Made by a program: the position numbers and the translations under genes
Assembly: GCA_963693365.1 (NCBI GenBank)
Contig: CAVNZM010000005.1
Location: 12,524,001 to 12,588,000 of the forward strand
Source of the DNA: Amoebidium appalachense
Taxonomy: Eukaryota > Ichthyosporea
Reading direction: 5' to 3'
Length of the DNA: 64,000 bases
Shown: in pieces, positions 36,722 through 51,037 of the stretch
Numbering within the stretch: position 1 is the stretch's first letter
Layout: each line of letters starts with the position of its first letter
Notes under the pieces: model-generated
Databases searched by the model: none
Told to the model about the DNA's origin: nothing
The model's input: only the letters and a program-made list of their open reading frames with translations

Positions 36722-38588
36722 AGGGGGGGGGGGGGGGGTTGAACACACGGGAGGTATTATATGGTTGATATCGGGGTGGCAAAAGCAGTTGAAGGTGGTT
36801 TATAGCCAATTTAAAGTCATCTAATCATAGACCACTCCTATTTCCTGGTCCCTCTCTTCAAAGTATATTCGTATTCAAAAACACCGCACCTCAGACAACC
36901 ACAAGACCACCAAAATAGGCCACCTACCTGGGGGCCCACTAGGCTGTGCATCCTCCACCTTTGCCAGACAACCCTCCCAGTCACACAGCTCACTGGTGGG
37001 TGTGGTGCCCGGTATGGCGCTAGCTAGCCCGGCCTGGTGGCAGAGCACCTGCTCTACACTAATCTGGCCCTAGAGGGCAGTGTGTGCACGTTAGGTGGCG
37101 AGAAAAAGTTAGAACAGATAAGCATAGGGCATATGTGGAGATATACCTCACGGAGCGGAGATGAGACCATGTGTGGATGTGGGAATTAAAAGCAGGTGTG
37201 GAGGTAGTGTGCATGTATACAGAGGGATTCAAGTGCATGCATTTGTGCAGGCGCATAACACGCATGACCCAGCCACACACGAACCAGTGGCGAGCACACA
37301 CATACAGGCATTTACTACCCCCCCCCCACACACACACACACAAACAAGCATACACACCCACACACGCGCGTGTGCGCACCCACCCACCCACACACACACC
37401 TTGCCGTGCTGTGCAAAGTTTCTCCAGTACCGAGCCACGGGCACATCGTATTCCAACAGCCCTCGGTCGGCTAGCACGTGCACAGCAGTGGCTGGGGGGT
37501 GGGTGGGTGGGTGGGTGGGTGGGTGGTGGTGGTCGGGGGGGGGGGGGGGGGCAGGAGGGACGGATGTCAATTTATGAGATTACGGGGTTTGTATTCCATC
37601 TCCTTTGTCTTCACTCACCCATTCCCCCTCAAAAAACCGATGTGTGTTCACAGCTGTCTTTCATTGCACCAACACACCCATCGCCTTCCATTTTCCCCAT
37701 TCCTCGATCAGCCATTAGACCAGACGATCATCTCGAAGGGAACATTAACTAATAAGACGGGCATGTGAAGTGGCACGAGAAGCTCAGGCGCCGGTACGGG
37801 AGTTGCCCCAAGAGCAAACATACGTGCAGCGCAGGGAACATGCATGCAGGGCCATGCATGGGATGTGAGGAGGTCTATGCGAAAACCAGCCAAAGACCCA
37901 CTGCCCGTCACACGCGGACATATCCATGAACAACGACACCCCTGGGGATCAAGAAACTGCCGGGGAGGAGAAGAGGAAGGGGGGCCCGGAGTATCAAGGG
38001 GGAGTGGGAGGGGACAAGGGGGCGGGGGGCGGGGGGGGGCATGGGCTATACCAGCAATTGCCTTTGTGACGGAGAAGCAGTTGAAGAGGGTGTCTGGTCG
38101 TACAGGCCGGGGGTCGACAGGGCCCATAGTGCCGGCAGCTGAAATGCGAGGGGGGGGGGGAGGAGGGGAGGGGGAGTTTAAGACAAGAGGTAACACTAGT
38201 TCTTTGGGTGATGAAGAACTGGGTTATGCATATTAATAAATGGTTTGTGTGCTCTTGAATGTTCGTGTGTGTGTGTGTGTGTGTGTGTGTGTTGTGTGTG
38301 TGTGTGTGTGTGGTGTGTGTGTGTTTATGTATGTGTGTGCGCGCGCTTGTGTACCTGTGTACCTGCACATGTGGTGTGCGTACTTGTTTGTCAAACTGCA
38401 CGTGCTTGGGTGTGTGCGTTTTGGTGCATGAGTGTGTGTTGCACATGCACATGTGTGTCTGTGTGTGCATGCATGCACGTGCACACACCCTCGTCCAGCA
38501 GCATGACGCCGTTCTTGCACACGGCCACCTGTATGCCGCAGTAGTGCCCCTCCCTACCCAGCGCTATTAATAGCTGCCGCACCTTCAT
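32834..38588 (-). CDS. Exons 25-35: serine beta-lactamase-like domain
   Basis: Exons 38489-38588, 38052-38138, 37400-37491, 36928-37069, 36228-36389, 35737-35850, 35354-35457, 34646-34765, 34211-34293, 33702-33790 and 32834-33003. Motifs: [19 protein letters not shown] (SxxK catalytic Ser/Lys), [18 protein letters not shown] in place of the class C YxN motif, [20 protein letters not shown], and GHPGMGGS in place of KTG. This is the pattern of eukaryotic LACTB or esterase-like members, so an ester or peptide substrate is more likely than antibiotic hydrolysis. The chain ends with TAG. Confidence 0.9.
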
Positions 38589-39325
38589 CTGTGGCCCATC
38601 ATGTGTCAGTGTGTGCCCCCGTAAACACCAGCACTACCTACAAACCAACATTGGCTGATACTTACTTTTTGCCGCTTCAAGATAACAGTGTTAAAACCAC
38701 TAAGATAGTGTTGTTGTTACCGCTTCAACATCATGAAGTGACACTGTTGACCTTCGGGAAACCGTGCTCTCGTACATTCGAGCTTTGGTTGATGGCCACA
38801 CGTGCAACAAAACGAAATAGGCAAAGCCATCCAATAAAAACCCCACCTTCCACCCAACCACAACCCTCACATCCACCGGCGGCAATGGCATAGCCCCCCC
38901 CCCCCCCACTTACCCCCCCCCCCTCTTACCCCCCTCCCCCTCCCCCTCCCAGCCACACCCTCATCTCCCGCCCAATTCCTAGCTTTCAAGCAAGTAACCC
39001 TCTCCCCGCGCTCCCAATCATATACCCACACACACACTAAACCCAACCAACCATTTAACCACACCATCAACACACACACAAACACACACACACACACTCC
39101 CCACCCACCCAACCACATACCCCCCCATCCCCCGCACCCACCTGCAGGTCTGCCGCTCTGTGTCCGTTTGGTGTTGGGGCCAGTGGGCGGTAGAGAATTG
39201 TTCGTGCATGCTGGGTGGGGGGGTAGCTGTCCACTAGGGCAAGAGAGGCATAGGGGGAGAGGATCGACAGGTAGGGTATCCGTACATCCTGGGAGGGAGG
39301 AGGGGGGGGGGGGGGGGGGGTGAGA

Positions 39326-39372
<47 letters not shown>

Positions 39373-39383
39373 TTTGTGTGTTC

Positions 39384-39415
<32 letters not shown>

Positions 39416-40449
39416 ATGTGTGTGTGTGTGTGCTCTCTTCTCTCTTTTCTCGTCTCTCTTGCCAGTCGGGCTGCACACTCGTGTCTCTCGTGCAGCCCCA
39501 CACAGCCTTTTCACGATAGTCGCCACGCACGTGTCTTCGACGACCAAAAAGAGGTGGGGCGGAAGAAGGATGTTGGGGGTGCGGGTGGGGTTGGTGGTGG
39601 TTGAAGAGTAGAAATGACGGGCGGAGGATTGGGGCGGGGGAAGGGGGGGGGGTGATGGAGGTTGGTGGTGGAAGAGGGGGGGAGAGGGGGGAGAGGGGGG
39701 GAGAGGGGGGAGAGGGGGGGGAGAGGGGGGAGAGGGGGGAGAGGGGGGGGAGAGGGGGGAGGTTAAAAAGGGGAGAGGCAGGGCGGCGGGGGGGGGGGGA
39801 AGGGGGGAGGGGAGGAGGGGGGAGGGGGGAAAGGGGGGGGGGGGGGGGGGGGGGTATGCTACCAGGGCGGAGCACAGTCCTCTGAGCAGGGCTGTGACTC
39901 TGAAGAAGAACAGTAGCTCACCGGGCCATGCATCCACAGGGTTGCGCTGGGAGGGCGCTAGCTGCTCTCTCTTGGCCATCTGCTGTGCTCGAAACTGCGC
40001 TACCTGCAAAACACATGTCAGGAACAAGGGGGGAAAAAAAGAAAAAGGGTGGGTGTGGTGGAGGGGAGGGCAGTTCTCTCACTCTCTGTGCTCTTCCTCT
40101 TTCCTCTACATACAAGACTGAGAAACAAAATACTAGCGACAAATAATTGAAACACTGACTTTCTGCCGTTGGTACCAACCCTACGTGTGTTAAAGTATCG
40201 GTAGGCAGAAACAGAGGTGAGAGGAAGGGAGGACGAGTGCAAGGAGGGGTGGGCAAGAGTGCAACCAAAACGGGTATGTGTGCCTCTGTGCGTTGCCTTG
40301 GCAGGCGATGTTTCTCGGACAGCCGTGGGGGGGGGGGGGGGGGGGGGGGGGGATGGGGGAAGTAGGGGGGGGGGGGGGGGGGGGGGGGGGGGAGAAAGGG
40401 TAGTGGGGAAGAAGAGAGAGAGAAGGGGAAGGGTGTGAGATAGATAATG

Positions 40450-40514
<65 letters not shown>

Positions 40515-40724
40515 ATGACCGTCTTTCTAGCCTCAGCACTAGGCTCTGTGTCTCTCAGATAGAACCTCAACACACGCATATCCTCGGAAGGATCCTCCCT
40601 CTTTAACTTCAACCCCATGGCATCAAACGAGGTAAGCAGGCCCCCAAAGTCACGTGAGGATGCAGCTACGATCATCTGGGAGAGAGCAAGACGTATGGGG
40701 TTGGATAGGCGCTTGGTGAGACCT

Positions 40725-40755
<31 letters not shown>

Positions 40756-42479
40756 GAATGGGGTTAGAGACGAAGGGCACATTCATGTTAGAAGGGTATG
40801 TTTCTGTGTGGGTGAGTGGGTGTATGTGTGTGTGTGTGAATGTGTGTGGGTGTATGTGTGTGTGTGTGAATGTGTGTGGGTGTATGTGTGTGTGTGTGAA
40901 TGTGTGTGGGTGTATGTGTGTGTGTGTGAATGTGTGTGGGTGGGTAGGTGGGCGGGCACGCGGGCAAGTGGGTGGGTGGGTGGGTGGGGAGGGGGGGGGG
41001 GAGGGGGGAGGGGGGATGTGACAGGGGGTTATGGGGAAAACGATGGAGGGGGAGGAGGGGGGGAATAATCAGACTGCCGCAATGGGTGACAGACTAGTGT
41101 ACTAGGGGATCCATGGATAACAGAACCCACGAAATTACACCATCCTCTCTTCAATCCAAAACCAAGAGCTTACTCTCCATCCTCTTCTCCCCGACATTGT
41201 CTTTGCAAACACAGCAACAAGCACGGTGGCACTAACCATATGTTGATTTGTTCACAACTGCACTCATCCACCCACATACACATTCACACACCCAGAACCA
41301 CCCAGCCACTTACCAAAATGCACCCGCCAACCCATCCCCCAGCCCCTTCCCCCCTCCCCCCCCCCCCCCCCCCCCCTCCATCCCCTCCCTCCCTCCCTCC
41401 CCTGCCACACACACACACGCACCAAAGTCCAGCAGCACAGGGCGCACATGGCCCTTTGGATCCACATGCACGAGTATGTTGCCGCTGTGAGGGTCGGCAT
41501 TGAACAGCCCATCCACATACACCTGGTTGGCATACGCCTAGTGCATAGGTGGTCAGTAGTTGCCTTATATGGCCATACACTTGCCCTTTTAGGGCTTGAC
41601 TAAAGTGCAAAAACTGCATTTCTTAAAAATGCATATCACGCAAATGGTTCTTGCTGAGAACCAAGGTATCTCCTGCACCATACAGACACGTCCCCACCAA
41701 CACAGAGATATTGCACACCCATCCAGTCAAAATCCCACCTAAGCAACTTCGACCAACACGAGCACACACCTAGCATAAGTGGTAGCCATCTTCCCCCCCC
41801 CCCCCCCCCCCCCCCCCCCCTCTTCCCCCATGCACCTAGTCTGGGAGCCTCACCCCCTGCCACCTACACAATATGGCAATAACATCCCCCTCCGACTACC
41901 AAGTATGGCAAGCAAACACACCCAAGCATCCACCCAATATTCTCCCCCCCCCCCTCTCCCCCCCCCCCCCCCCCCCCCCCCACCACCATCATCCACCCAC
42001 CCACCCACCCACCCACCCACCCACCTGGCATATTCTTCTTACGAGTGCCTGCCTGTCCACGCCCAGCCTGTCGAGCATGTGTGTGTCTGTGACCTTGAAA
42101 CCCTCCATAAACCCCATCACTAGCACACGCCGACGCACCATATTGCCTACTACCGTGGGCACAAGAACATCAAGGCCGGCCCTGCAAACACTACGTTAGC
42201 ATTGTGGGTTTCTTATTTATGTGTTTTGTTGGTTGCATTTTAAGGGTGGTAAGGGGGGAAAGGGGAGAGGAGGGGGCGAGACAATGCAGTACATGTCAAT
42301 GGGAATGATGGGGCGTGTCCCTATTTCACGTCCATACACATTCTAAGCAGAACTATGCACACACACACCACCACACCGCCCACTCACAGGCACATATAAT
42401 ACACTACATAAACTGTAGCACCAATGCACACACCCTTTTCACGAACCCACCCACGCACCCACCCACGCACCTACCCACC

Positions 42480-42531
<52 letters not shown>

Positions 42532-42534
42532 CAG

Positions 42535-42594
<60 letters not shown>

Positions 42595-42664
42595 CCCCAC
42601 CCTCCCCCCTTCCTCACCCCTTTGGTACATCCCCATCCACAGACACATTACACACAACTACGAT

Positions 42665-42742
<78 letters not shown>

Positions 42743-43763
42743 GCACGCACACCCTCCCCCCTTCCCCAATTTCCGCCTCCCCCCCTCCCCCCCACCCACC
42801 CACACCTCTGCATGTTGTCGTGCACCTCACTCATCATCTTAGCCTCATGGTTGAAGTCCAACTCTTTCACCGCCTCACTCGTCCACTCTCTCACCACCAT
42901 TCTGAAATCAAAGGTGGGCTCAAACCACGCCACCCAGCTCAGAATCACCTCTGTGAAAAAGCCGTGTTAGACATGTGACCTCTTATATTGGTGGAAAAGG
43001 TTGGGTGGGTGGCTGGGTGGCGGGGGGAGGGGGGGGGGGGAGGGAGGCAAGGAGAGCAGGAGAGAGCAGGCGGAGCGCGGAGGGAGGAGGGGGGGGGGGG
43101 GGAGGGGACCTACCGAGGTTTTTCATGTCCTGCATCATCAACACATCGATGTCTTTGTGCTGTGCCCCACCATGTCAGCATAAACTCTTCACACAAACCC
43201 ACTTTCAACATGGCAAAAAAATAATAATAATAATAACCTTCCCCCCCCCCCCCCCCCCCCCCCCATCCCCTCCTCCCTCGGCGCACCTCTCCTCCAATCC
43301 CCCCCCCCCCCCCCCCCCCCGGACCCCACTCCACATGCCCAATTATCACCCACCCACTCTTACACGCACATACACAATCCCTCCCCCTTTAACCGCTGTT
43401 CTGCCCCCCCCCCCCCCCCCCTCCCCCCCCCCCCCCCCCCCCCCGTCCCCTTCCCCCGGCAGCACAAACATACACACACTTTGACGTTCGAACCACACCT
43501 ATTCGTCATCCGTCTAACTCTCCTCCCTCACCCAAAAAGTCATTCGCTCAACCAGCCCCCCCCCCCCCCCCCCCCCCCCCCCCGCCCCTCCCACACAAAC
43601 CCCTTTCAAACATCCCCACAACCACCACCACCACCACTTTTCCCCAGATCCCTTCCCCTGCACCAGATTCCTGCTTCATACCACCCACCCCCCCCCCCCC
43701 CCCTGTCCCCCTCTCCCCCCCCCTCCCCCCCCCCCCCCCCCTCTCCCCCTCTCCCCCCCCCCT

Positions 43764-43806
<43 letters not shown>

Positions 43807-44047
43807 AAGGAAAAAGGAAAGGAAAGATAGAAAATAAAAAGAAATATTAATAAAAGATAGGAAGAAAAAATTAAAAACATTCACCTGGACCTTCACCACG
43901 ACCTGTGTGCCATCCATCAGCACTGCTCTGTGCACCTGCGCTATCGATGCAGACCCAAGGGGCTCCTCTGTGAAGTCTAAAAACAGAGACCCTATGTCTG
44001 GAGGGGGGGGGGGGGGGAGAAGGTGGGGGTGAGAACGAAGAATGGAT

Positions 44048-44078
<31 letters not shown>

Positions 44079-44655
44079 GGGGGGGGGTAAGGTTGAAGAG
44101 TTAATAAGGGGTTGATGGTAAAGAGTAGATGGGTGGGAAAGGGGGGAGGGTGATGGGGGGGAGGGTGAAGAAGGAATTGGGGGGGGAGGGGGGGAGAGGG
44201 AGGGAGGGGGGGGTTAAGGGTGAAGAATGGATGGGGGCAGTGTGGCATGGTGTGGGATGCACGGTAGGCTGCAAAAGCACTGGCTGGTCTCCATGAATGT
44301 GTGTGTGCCTGTGTTTCTGTTACGTCAGATGTGTGCATGTGTGGTTCTGTCGGTAGCCCGTGCGTGTGCGCTGTGCTTGTGTGCGAGGGAAAGAGCGAAA
44401 AGGAGGGAGGGAAGACGGGAGGGTGGGGTGTGGGAAAAGGTGGGATGTCGAATGGAGGGTGTGTGGGGGGCGCCCCGGGGGGGGGGGGGGGGGGGGGGAG
44501 GGGGGGGGAGGGGGAGGGGAAGGGGAGGGGGGGGGGGGAGGGGGGGGTATTCTACCCTGGCCCAGCTCACTGCTGACGATGGAGTTGATCTCTGCAAGAC
44601 TGCTGGTGGGCATACTGTCCTGGAGTACACTTAGCTGCAAGAGGTGTGTGTGTGT

Positions 44656-44703
<48 letters not shown>

Positions 44704-44769
44704 ACTTTGCCATATTTGGTGCTGTCTTAGTCTAACAACCCTTGGGCAGCATTGGAAAAGGAACCATAG

Positions 44770-44829
<60 letters not shown>

Positions 44830-46602
44830 TGTGGGGAGGCTGGGGAGGGAAGGGGGGGAGAGAGAGAGGGAGGGGAGGGGGATGAAGAGGGATGTGAGGA
44901 GTCGGGGAATTTGCTCGAGAAGGGTGATGATGTAACTGCTAACCTGATGGGTGTAGTGAGGGTCATACCATGGACGGGTTAGGGTAGGGGGCTGTTAGTA
45001 AGGAAGCGGACCCTCCGGGGGAGTAGGAGAAGCGGGGAGGGGGGAAGGGGGGAAGTGGGAGAAGGGGGGGGGGGGGGGGGGGGGGGAAGGGGGGAAGTGG
45101 GAGAAGGGTGTGTGTGTGGGGGGGGGGGGGGGGGGGGGGGGAAGGGGAGGGGGCAGGGGCATACCTCTTTCAACCAGGTCACAGGCACGACGTCAGCCCT
45201 CGAGCTGAGATACTGCCCCACCTTGACCCAGAACCCCTTGAGCCCTGCATGCACGTGTGAGCGTGTGCACGTGCAGAGTAGGTGGGGGTGTACTGCTTTC
45301 ACCATCCCCACCATCCCCCCCCCCCCCCCTCCCCCCTATTTTCTCCCTCTAAAACCTGCAAACAAAATGCACACATGCATATATCCCACTGCCTAAAACA
45401 TAGCCGCCCCTATGGCCACACCAAGTGATGTTTCCGATTGCCACCTGCATAAGAATTGACGGGTATTGTGCGAGTGGCTTAAGGGGTTAAGTTATGTCCC
45501 CAATCAGCCCAGATTACTAGATGTCACTCTGGGGTGGTAAGAGAAGGAATGGCATTTGGGGACAGCTGTCCCGTCTTTCTGCATTAATGATTGGTGAAAC
45601 AATCAGAATCTTGCAAAAAAATTATCACCCCGGCCGCCCGTTCAGTGACATGAGGCTACTCATTTGGCGGTTTTTGAAAGGAAGCCCTATAAGTTCATAT
45701 ATCCTTATATGCGTAACTTCAATTCCCTCTTAAATAAAAGTTGTATCGGAAGTGTTTGCGCTAGGTTACCTGGGTGAAGATTGGATGGTTTGAGGGTTTG
45801 AGAGCGCATCAGTTCCTAGAAGGTCTGTCGACCACATCGACAGTGTCGACATGGCTGGAACTGGATGCCTGCCAGTTAACGTTGCCAAAAAAGGCTAAAT
45901 ACTAATGCTGTCAACCAATGGCATCATGCTAAACCCACGGGGCACAAATGCCATTCCTTCTCTTACCACCCCATAGTTGTTGCCCACAAAATTACAGGGC
46001 CACGCCCCGCGGGCCGGGGGGGGGGGGGGGGGGGGCATATTTATTCCATTTTTCTAGGCTTCTTCCTCTTCCAACTAGCTCCTTGCTGCATTTTTATAGC
46101 TGCAGATAACTTCACATAACACGGGATTGGGGGGGGAGAGGGGGGGGGGGGGGGGGGGGGTTACTGATAGTTGTGTCCCTGACCAGCCTTGAGTACTTTC
46201 TGTGAGCCCTCTCCCACACCTCATCCTCCTCCGCCTGTATGGGTGGAGACACTCACATAAGCACGTGCACACGCACAAAACACGTGCATAGATGGGTAGC
46301 CAGCACACGCCACGGGTTAAGATTTTACCCCACGTGGGTTTGTTCCCCCAATGCGGAGACACGTGCACTCATGCAGGCACGCTGGCACCCCATGTGCACT
46401 GTTTGTCTCACGAGCTAATTCTGTGTTCCGGTTCTGATTGGTGTTTAACGATGTGGGCATGTGCTAGCAGGGGAAGCGTGTGTGTGCGCGCGCACGATTG
46501 TGGTGGAGGGGAGGGAGAAGGAGGGGGGAGTATGCATCGAAGGGTTTCAATCATCATAGAAGCAAAGCCAAACTGTTTTCTTCTTTCTTGTGGGGGGGGG
46601 GT

Positions 46603-46638
<36 letters not shown>

Positions 46639-47575
46639 CAAGAAGACAGGGGGGAAAAAAACAACTGTGCAGGCAGAAAGACGCCAACAGAGCCCATCAT
46701 CAGTGCCGCTATGCCTCCACGAAAGAACGGGTTTCCACCCTCAAATTCTTGCGCCAGGTCTGTGCTGGTGTGATGATAACGAAAATGAGGGGGCGGGGGG
46801 GAGGGGGGGGAAGATAAATGGACCTCCGAGTAGTGCTTTCTCCAGGGCTTAGTCTTGCGCAGATACAGATAGCCCAGCACGACCCTACTGCCTACCCCGT
46901 ACACTACAATGCGCCTATGCAGCAGCCGCCCTGCATGGAAATAATGTCAGTGCGGGGGGATGGAGGGGAGGGGGAGAGGGGGGGGGGGGGGGGGAGGGGG
47001 GGGAGGGGAGGGGGAGTAGAGAGAAAAGGATGAGGGGGAGGGGCTTGAGCGGGGGAGGGGGAGGGGGGAGGGGGTTGGGGGAAAAGACTGGCGGGGGGGG
47101 GAAGGTTTGAAAGGGTGTGGGGATGACAAATTAGAGGGGGGAGGGGAAAAGGAGGGAGGAGGCCGAGCACGATAACTAACCAGTAAACAAAAGGCGGGAA
47201 CGGAGTGCACACCCCACTACGAGTAAATCATTGCGGTTCGGCGGGCTTGCAGTGTCAGATTAAAGGGCATAAAATGGATGGGTGTGAGCTCGTGGTACTA
47301 CCCTGCAACTCGGTTTGCACCAACAGAGATAATATGACACGAGGGGGTTTCGTGATTCGGTCTTAGTAACAGTTCTGTCTTGTTTTCCTGCACCACCCTC
47401 CTTTCCCCCCCCCTCCCCACCCCAATCACTACCACCATCCCAAAGAAAAGAAAAAAAAATCATTTTGGTCGTTTACTAGAGCCCCTTTTCTCACGCGAAT
47501 TCCGTGCAACAACCTGTTAAGCGCCTCGACTAGGGGAGGGGAAAAGGGAAGATGCTTAGAAGGAAAAGAGAAGCT

Positions 47576-47606
<31 letters not shown>

Positions 47607-47854
47607 CTGTGTATACTCACCTCTGCTGCTCATTGCATAGATCACGAGCAGCACAAACGTGGTCACAGCAACCAGCGGCCTGAGATTCTCCCACGTGGCC
47701 CACTCATCGGGCCGGGCCAGCAGGTATTCGGTCTCGACCCGAATGTGCTCGAGCCACACACTGGCAAATGCATGTGCCTGCAGTGCCCAGCCTGTGTGCA
47801 CGTGTGAGCACAGGGACGTGTGGTTTTTAGGAGGATTTTTTTCCTTTTTTTTTT

Positions 47855-47885
<31 letters not shown>

Positions 47886-48013
47886 GGGGAGGAACAGGCT
47901 GGTGTGCTCAACATTCAGCATGGCCAATTACCTAAGTCGGTTGAAGCCACGGCTAAATTCACGGTTAGAGCAGCAGTGAATATTGTAATGGTAGGATAAC
48001 CGTGAAGAATGGT

Positions 48014-48046
<33 letters not shown>

Positions 48047-48746
48047 GGGGGGGTTCCGAGAGTCGGGGACTGGTGGCGGTGGCTTTTTATTTTTTTGCCC
48101 GGGGGAGGGGGGGGGGGGGGGGAGGGGGGGGGTATTGCAATACCTTCCAGGGTAGAGCGGTGCCACCAAGGGTTCTTGTGTTGCAGCGACTCAACAGACC
48201 AAACTATGAGACTGGCATTGGCTAGGAAGCACCCCAGCACTGTAGGGTCATGATAATTAGCGAGTTGGCATATAGCACATGGTGCATGACATATGGTTGG
48301 TTTGTAAAGATAGCTGACACAACCTATATTCTAAATAAAGCATACTTCTTGAAAATGTGGTGGAACCATGCATCACATCTGGGTCGGTTTGTGGAATATT
48401 GTTACATCATTTTTGTTGTGTGAACTATTAGGTTCCTGGGGATTGGCTGACATTCTACATCTGGTGGTTCCACATGGCTAGTTAGTGATTAGGGTAGGTG
48501 TGGGATACAGAAGAACTCGGGCACAGAGGCGGGGCAAGGATATGTGGTGGTTGCAGATATTGATGTTGCATGTGAGTGCAACCCACCATGTGTGTGATGT
48601 GTGATTGTGTGTGGGACAGAATTCAGTGTATGATGTGGAAAGGGTGGGAACAGGAGATTTTATGTTCATATTAAAGGCGGCGGGGGGGGGGGGGGGGGGG
48701 GGGGGGGAGGGGGCAGAATGTGTGTGTGTGTGTATGTGCGTGTGTA

Positions 48747-48814
<68 letters not shown>

Positions 48815-50061
48815 TGTGTGTGTGTGGAATAGCAAAGCAGCACTCTCAAAATGGGCGGATTAACGTACCCAGCAGCACTGTCTGCCATGCCAGTCTTGTT
48901 CTAGGCCTGTAGCCCTCCAGCCGGTGCAGCCTCTTCTCTAGCCCCCGCACCTGCATGCATCATACAAGCTCAGCACTGGTATAGGTATCAGCCTTTTTGG
49001 CATGGGTATGTACGTGACACACCCATCATGAAAACAATAGTCCGGGGAAAGGGGGGGGAGGGGAGGAGGTGACCCTTCTGTCACCCCCAACAGCTTTTGC
49101 TATATATAACCGCCCATCACCCCCCCCCCCCCCCCCCCCCCCCCCCGTGTTCCCAAAAGAGGACATCAACCCCACAACCTCTGGGTAAGGAATGCCGTTT
49201 CAGCAATACCGAGAATAACTTTCCAATGAGGAAGGCCCTATTTATCCAGTGCATACCTTTGATATGAGGAATGCCATTTTTATTATCCAGTGCATAACTT
49301 TGATATCAGGAATGCCCTTTTTTATTATCCAGTGCATACCTTTGATATCGGGATTGCCCTTTTTTATTATCCAGTGCATACCTTTGATATCAGGAATGCC
49401 CTTTTTTATTATCCAGTGCATACCTTTGATATCAGGAATGTCATTTTTTGTTGGTCCGACTCCTCCGCCACGCTCACAGGGTTGCCCTCACCGACCCTCC
49501 CTATAATTTCATTGCTGAATCCCTGCAGTTGCTCATCTACCTTTTTCTGTGCCCAAAAAACGGTGAATAAAAAGGATAGTCTAATCAACCCCCCACCCCC
49601 CTTCCTCCTCCACCCACCCTACCCTCCCCCCTTCACCCCTCCCCCTCCCCTCATCTTTCTCTCTCTCCCCCCTCCCCCCCCCTCCTTCCTGCCTCCCCCT
49701 TTGTCGCACTTGCTCCCTCTCTCTCTCCGTCTCCCTCAACACAAAACGGCCGCACAAAAAACACCTACTACGACTTATAGAACCAACCAATGGGATCTCC
49801 ATTTGAACCATGACTGGGGTTGGTGTGATCAATGATTTCACTTTGGCCGTGCGCCTTCTCTCCCTGTGTGTGCTCCCCCCCCCCCCCCCCCCCCCCCGCC
49901 CACACACACACCCCACTCCCACCCCCACCCCACCCCAAACACACCTACCCCGGCATATCTCCCATATCCCCAACTATTAGGGGTACTCCTCCCCCCCCCC
50001 CCCCCCCCCCTCCCCCTCGACCCCCCCTTCCCCCCCCAAACAAAAAAAAAAAAGCGCGCGA

Positions 50062-50103
<42 letters not shown>

Positions 50104-51005
50104 ACCCTGAATACATACCCTCAGCAGGCCCCCCTCGACCTCCGGGTCCAAAGCATCTATGTCTGCTATCTCGAGTATATCTCCCACCCCGTCTATCTCC
50201 CCCCTGCCTGCTCTTGCATCTTCCCACCGTGAAGAAGTTGAACTTCCTCGGCTATGGGTGACGATGCTGTGTGTGGGTATGTGGGTCAAAAGGTGTGGGG
50301 ATATGGTGAGACATTGTGGATATAATATACACAAGAGAGGGGGGGAGAGGGGGGGGGGGGGGGGGAGGGGGGGGGGGGGGGGACGGAGTGGCATCGACTT
50401 TTAAAAGAGGTGCCCAAAAAGGGGGTTTGCAGCAAGGTGGGGAAGTGTGATAATGGGTTGCGGGTACAAAAGCCAGCACTCATAGGTGTGAATGATAACA
50501 TACTCGCACATTCCCTCCCCTACTCTCCCTCCCCTCGGGACCCCTCGGCCCTCCATCTCACCCCCTTTCCTCCCCCCCCCCTCTCTCTCCCTCGAACACA
50601 CCAAAAAAAAAAAAAAGAAAGAAACAAAAGAAAAGAAAAAGGAAGCAAAGGAAAAAAAGTTGAAGGGAAACAGGGCCAATTCAGTTCCCGTTTGCCACAA
50701 GGACCCCTCTGTCCTCGCTTACTGAGACCTGCCAATTCTCCGGCCTAAACACCGCCCAACTACCTGTCTGTTCGATTTAGAGGAGGTGCCGAAACGAGAG
50801 ATTTGCGTGGGTGGTGGAAGGGGGGAAAGGGGGGTGGGGAGAAGGGGAGGCGAGGGAGGGGAAGAAGGATGGGGGAAGGGGGGGGGGGGAGGGAGAGGGT
50901 GGGGGGGAACTACTCAACTACGAGAATGCTCACCTCCCAAACTCTGCTGCCGCAGCTGCACAATGACTGGAGGGCGACCTAGCTGGATGCTGGTGTGTGT
51001 GCGTG

Positions 51006-51037
<32 letters not shown>

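Noticed and set aside
38867-40027. 386-residue minus-strand frame
   Set aside because: Only the part at 39863-40003 is coding (ABC1 exon 23); the rest is intron read through poly-C and CA repeats.
46620-46790. Possible exon with [20 protein letters not shown]
   Set aside because: No good donor, and exons 13 and 14 of the FYVE/ABC1 gene join in phase without it.
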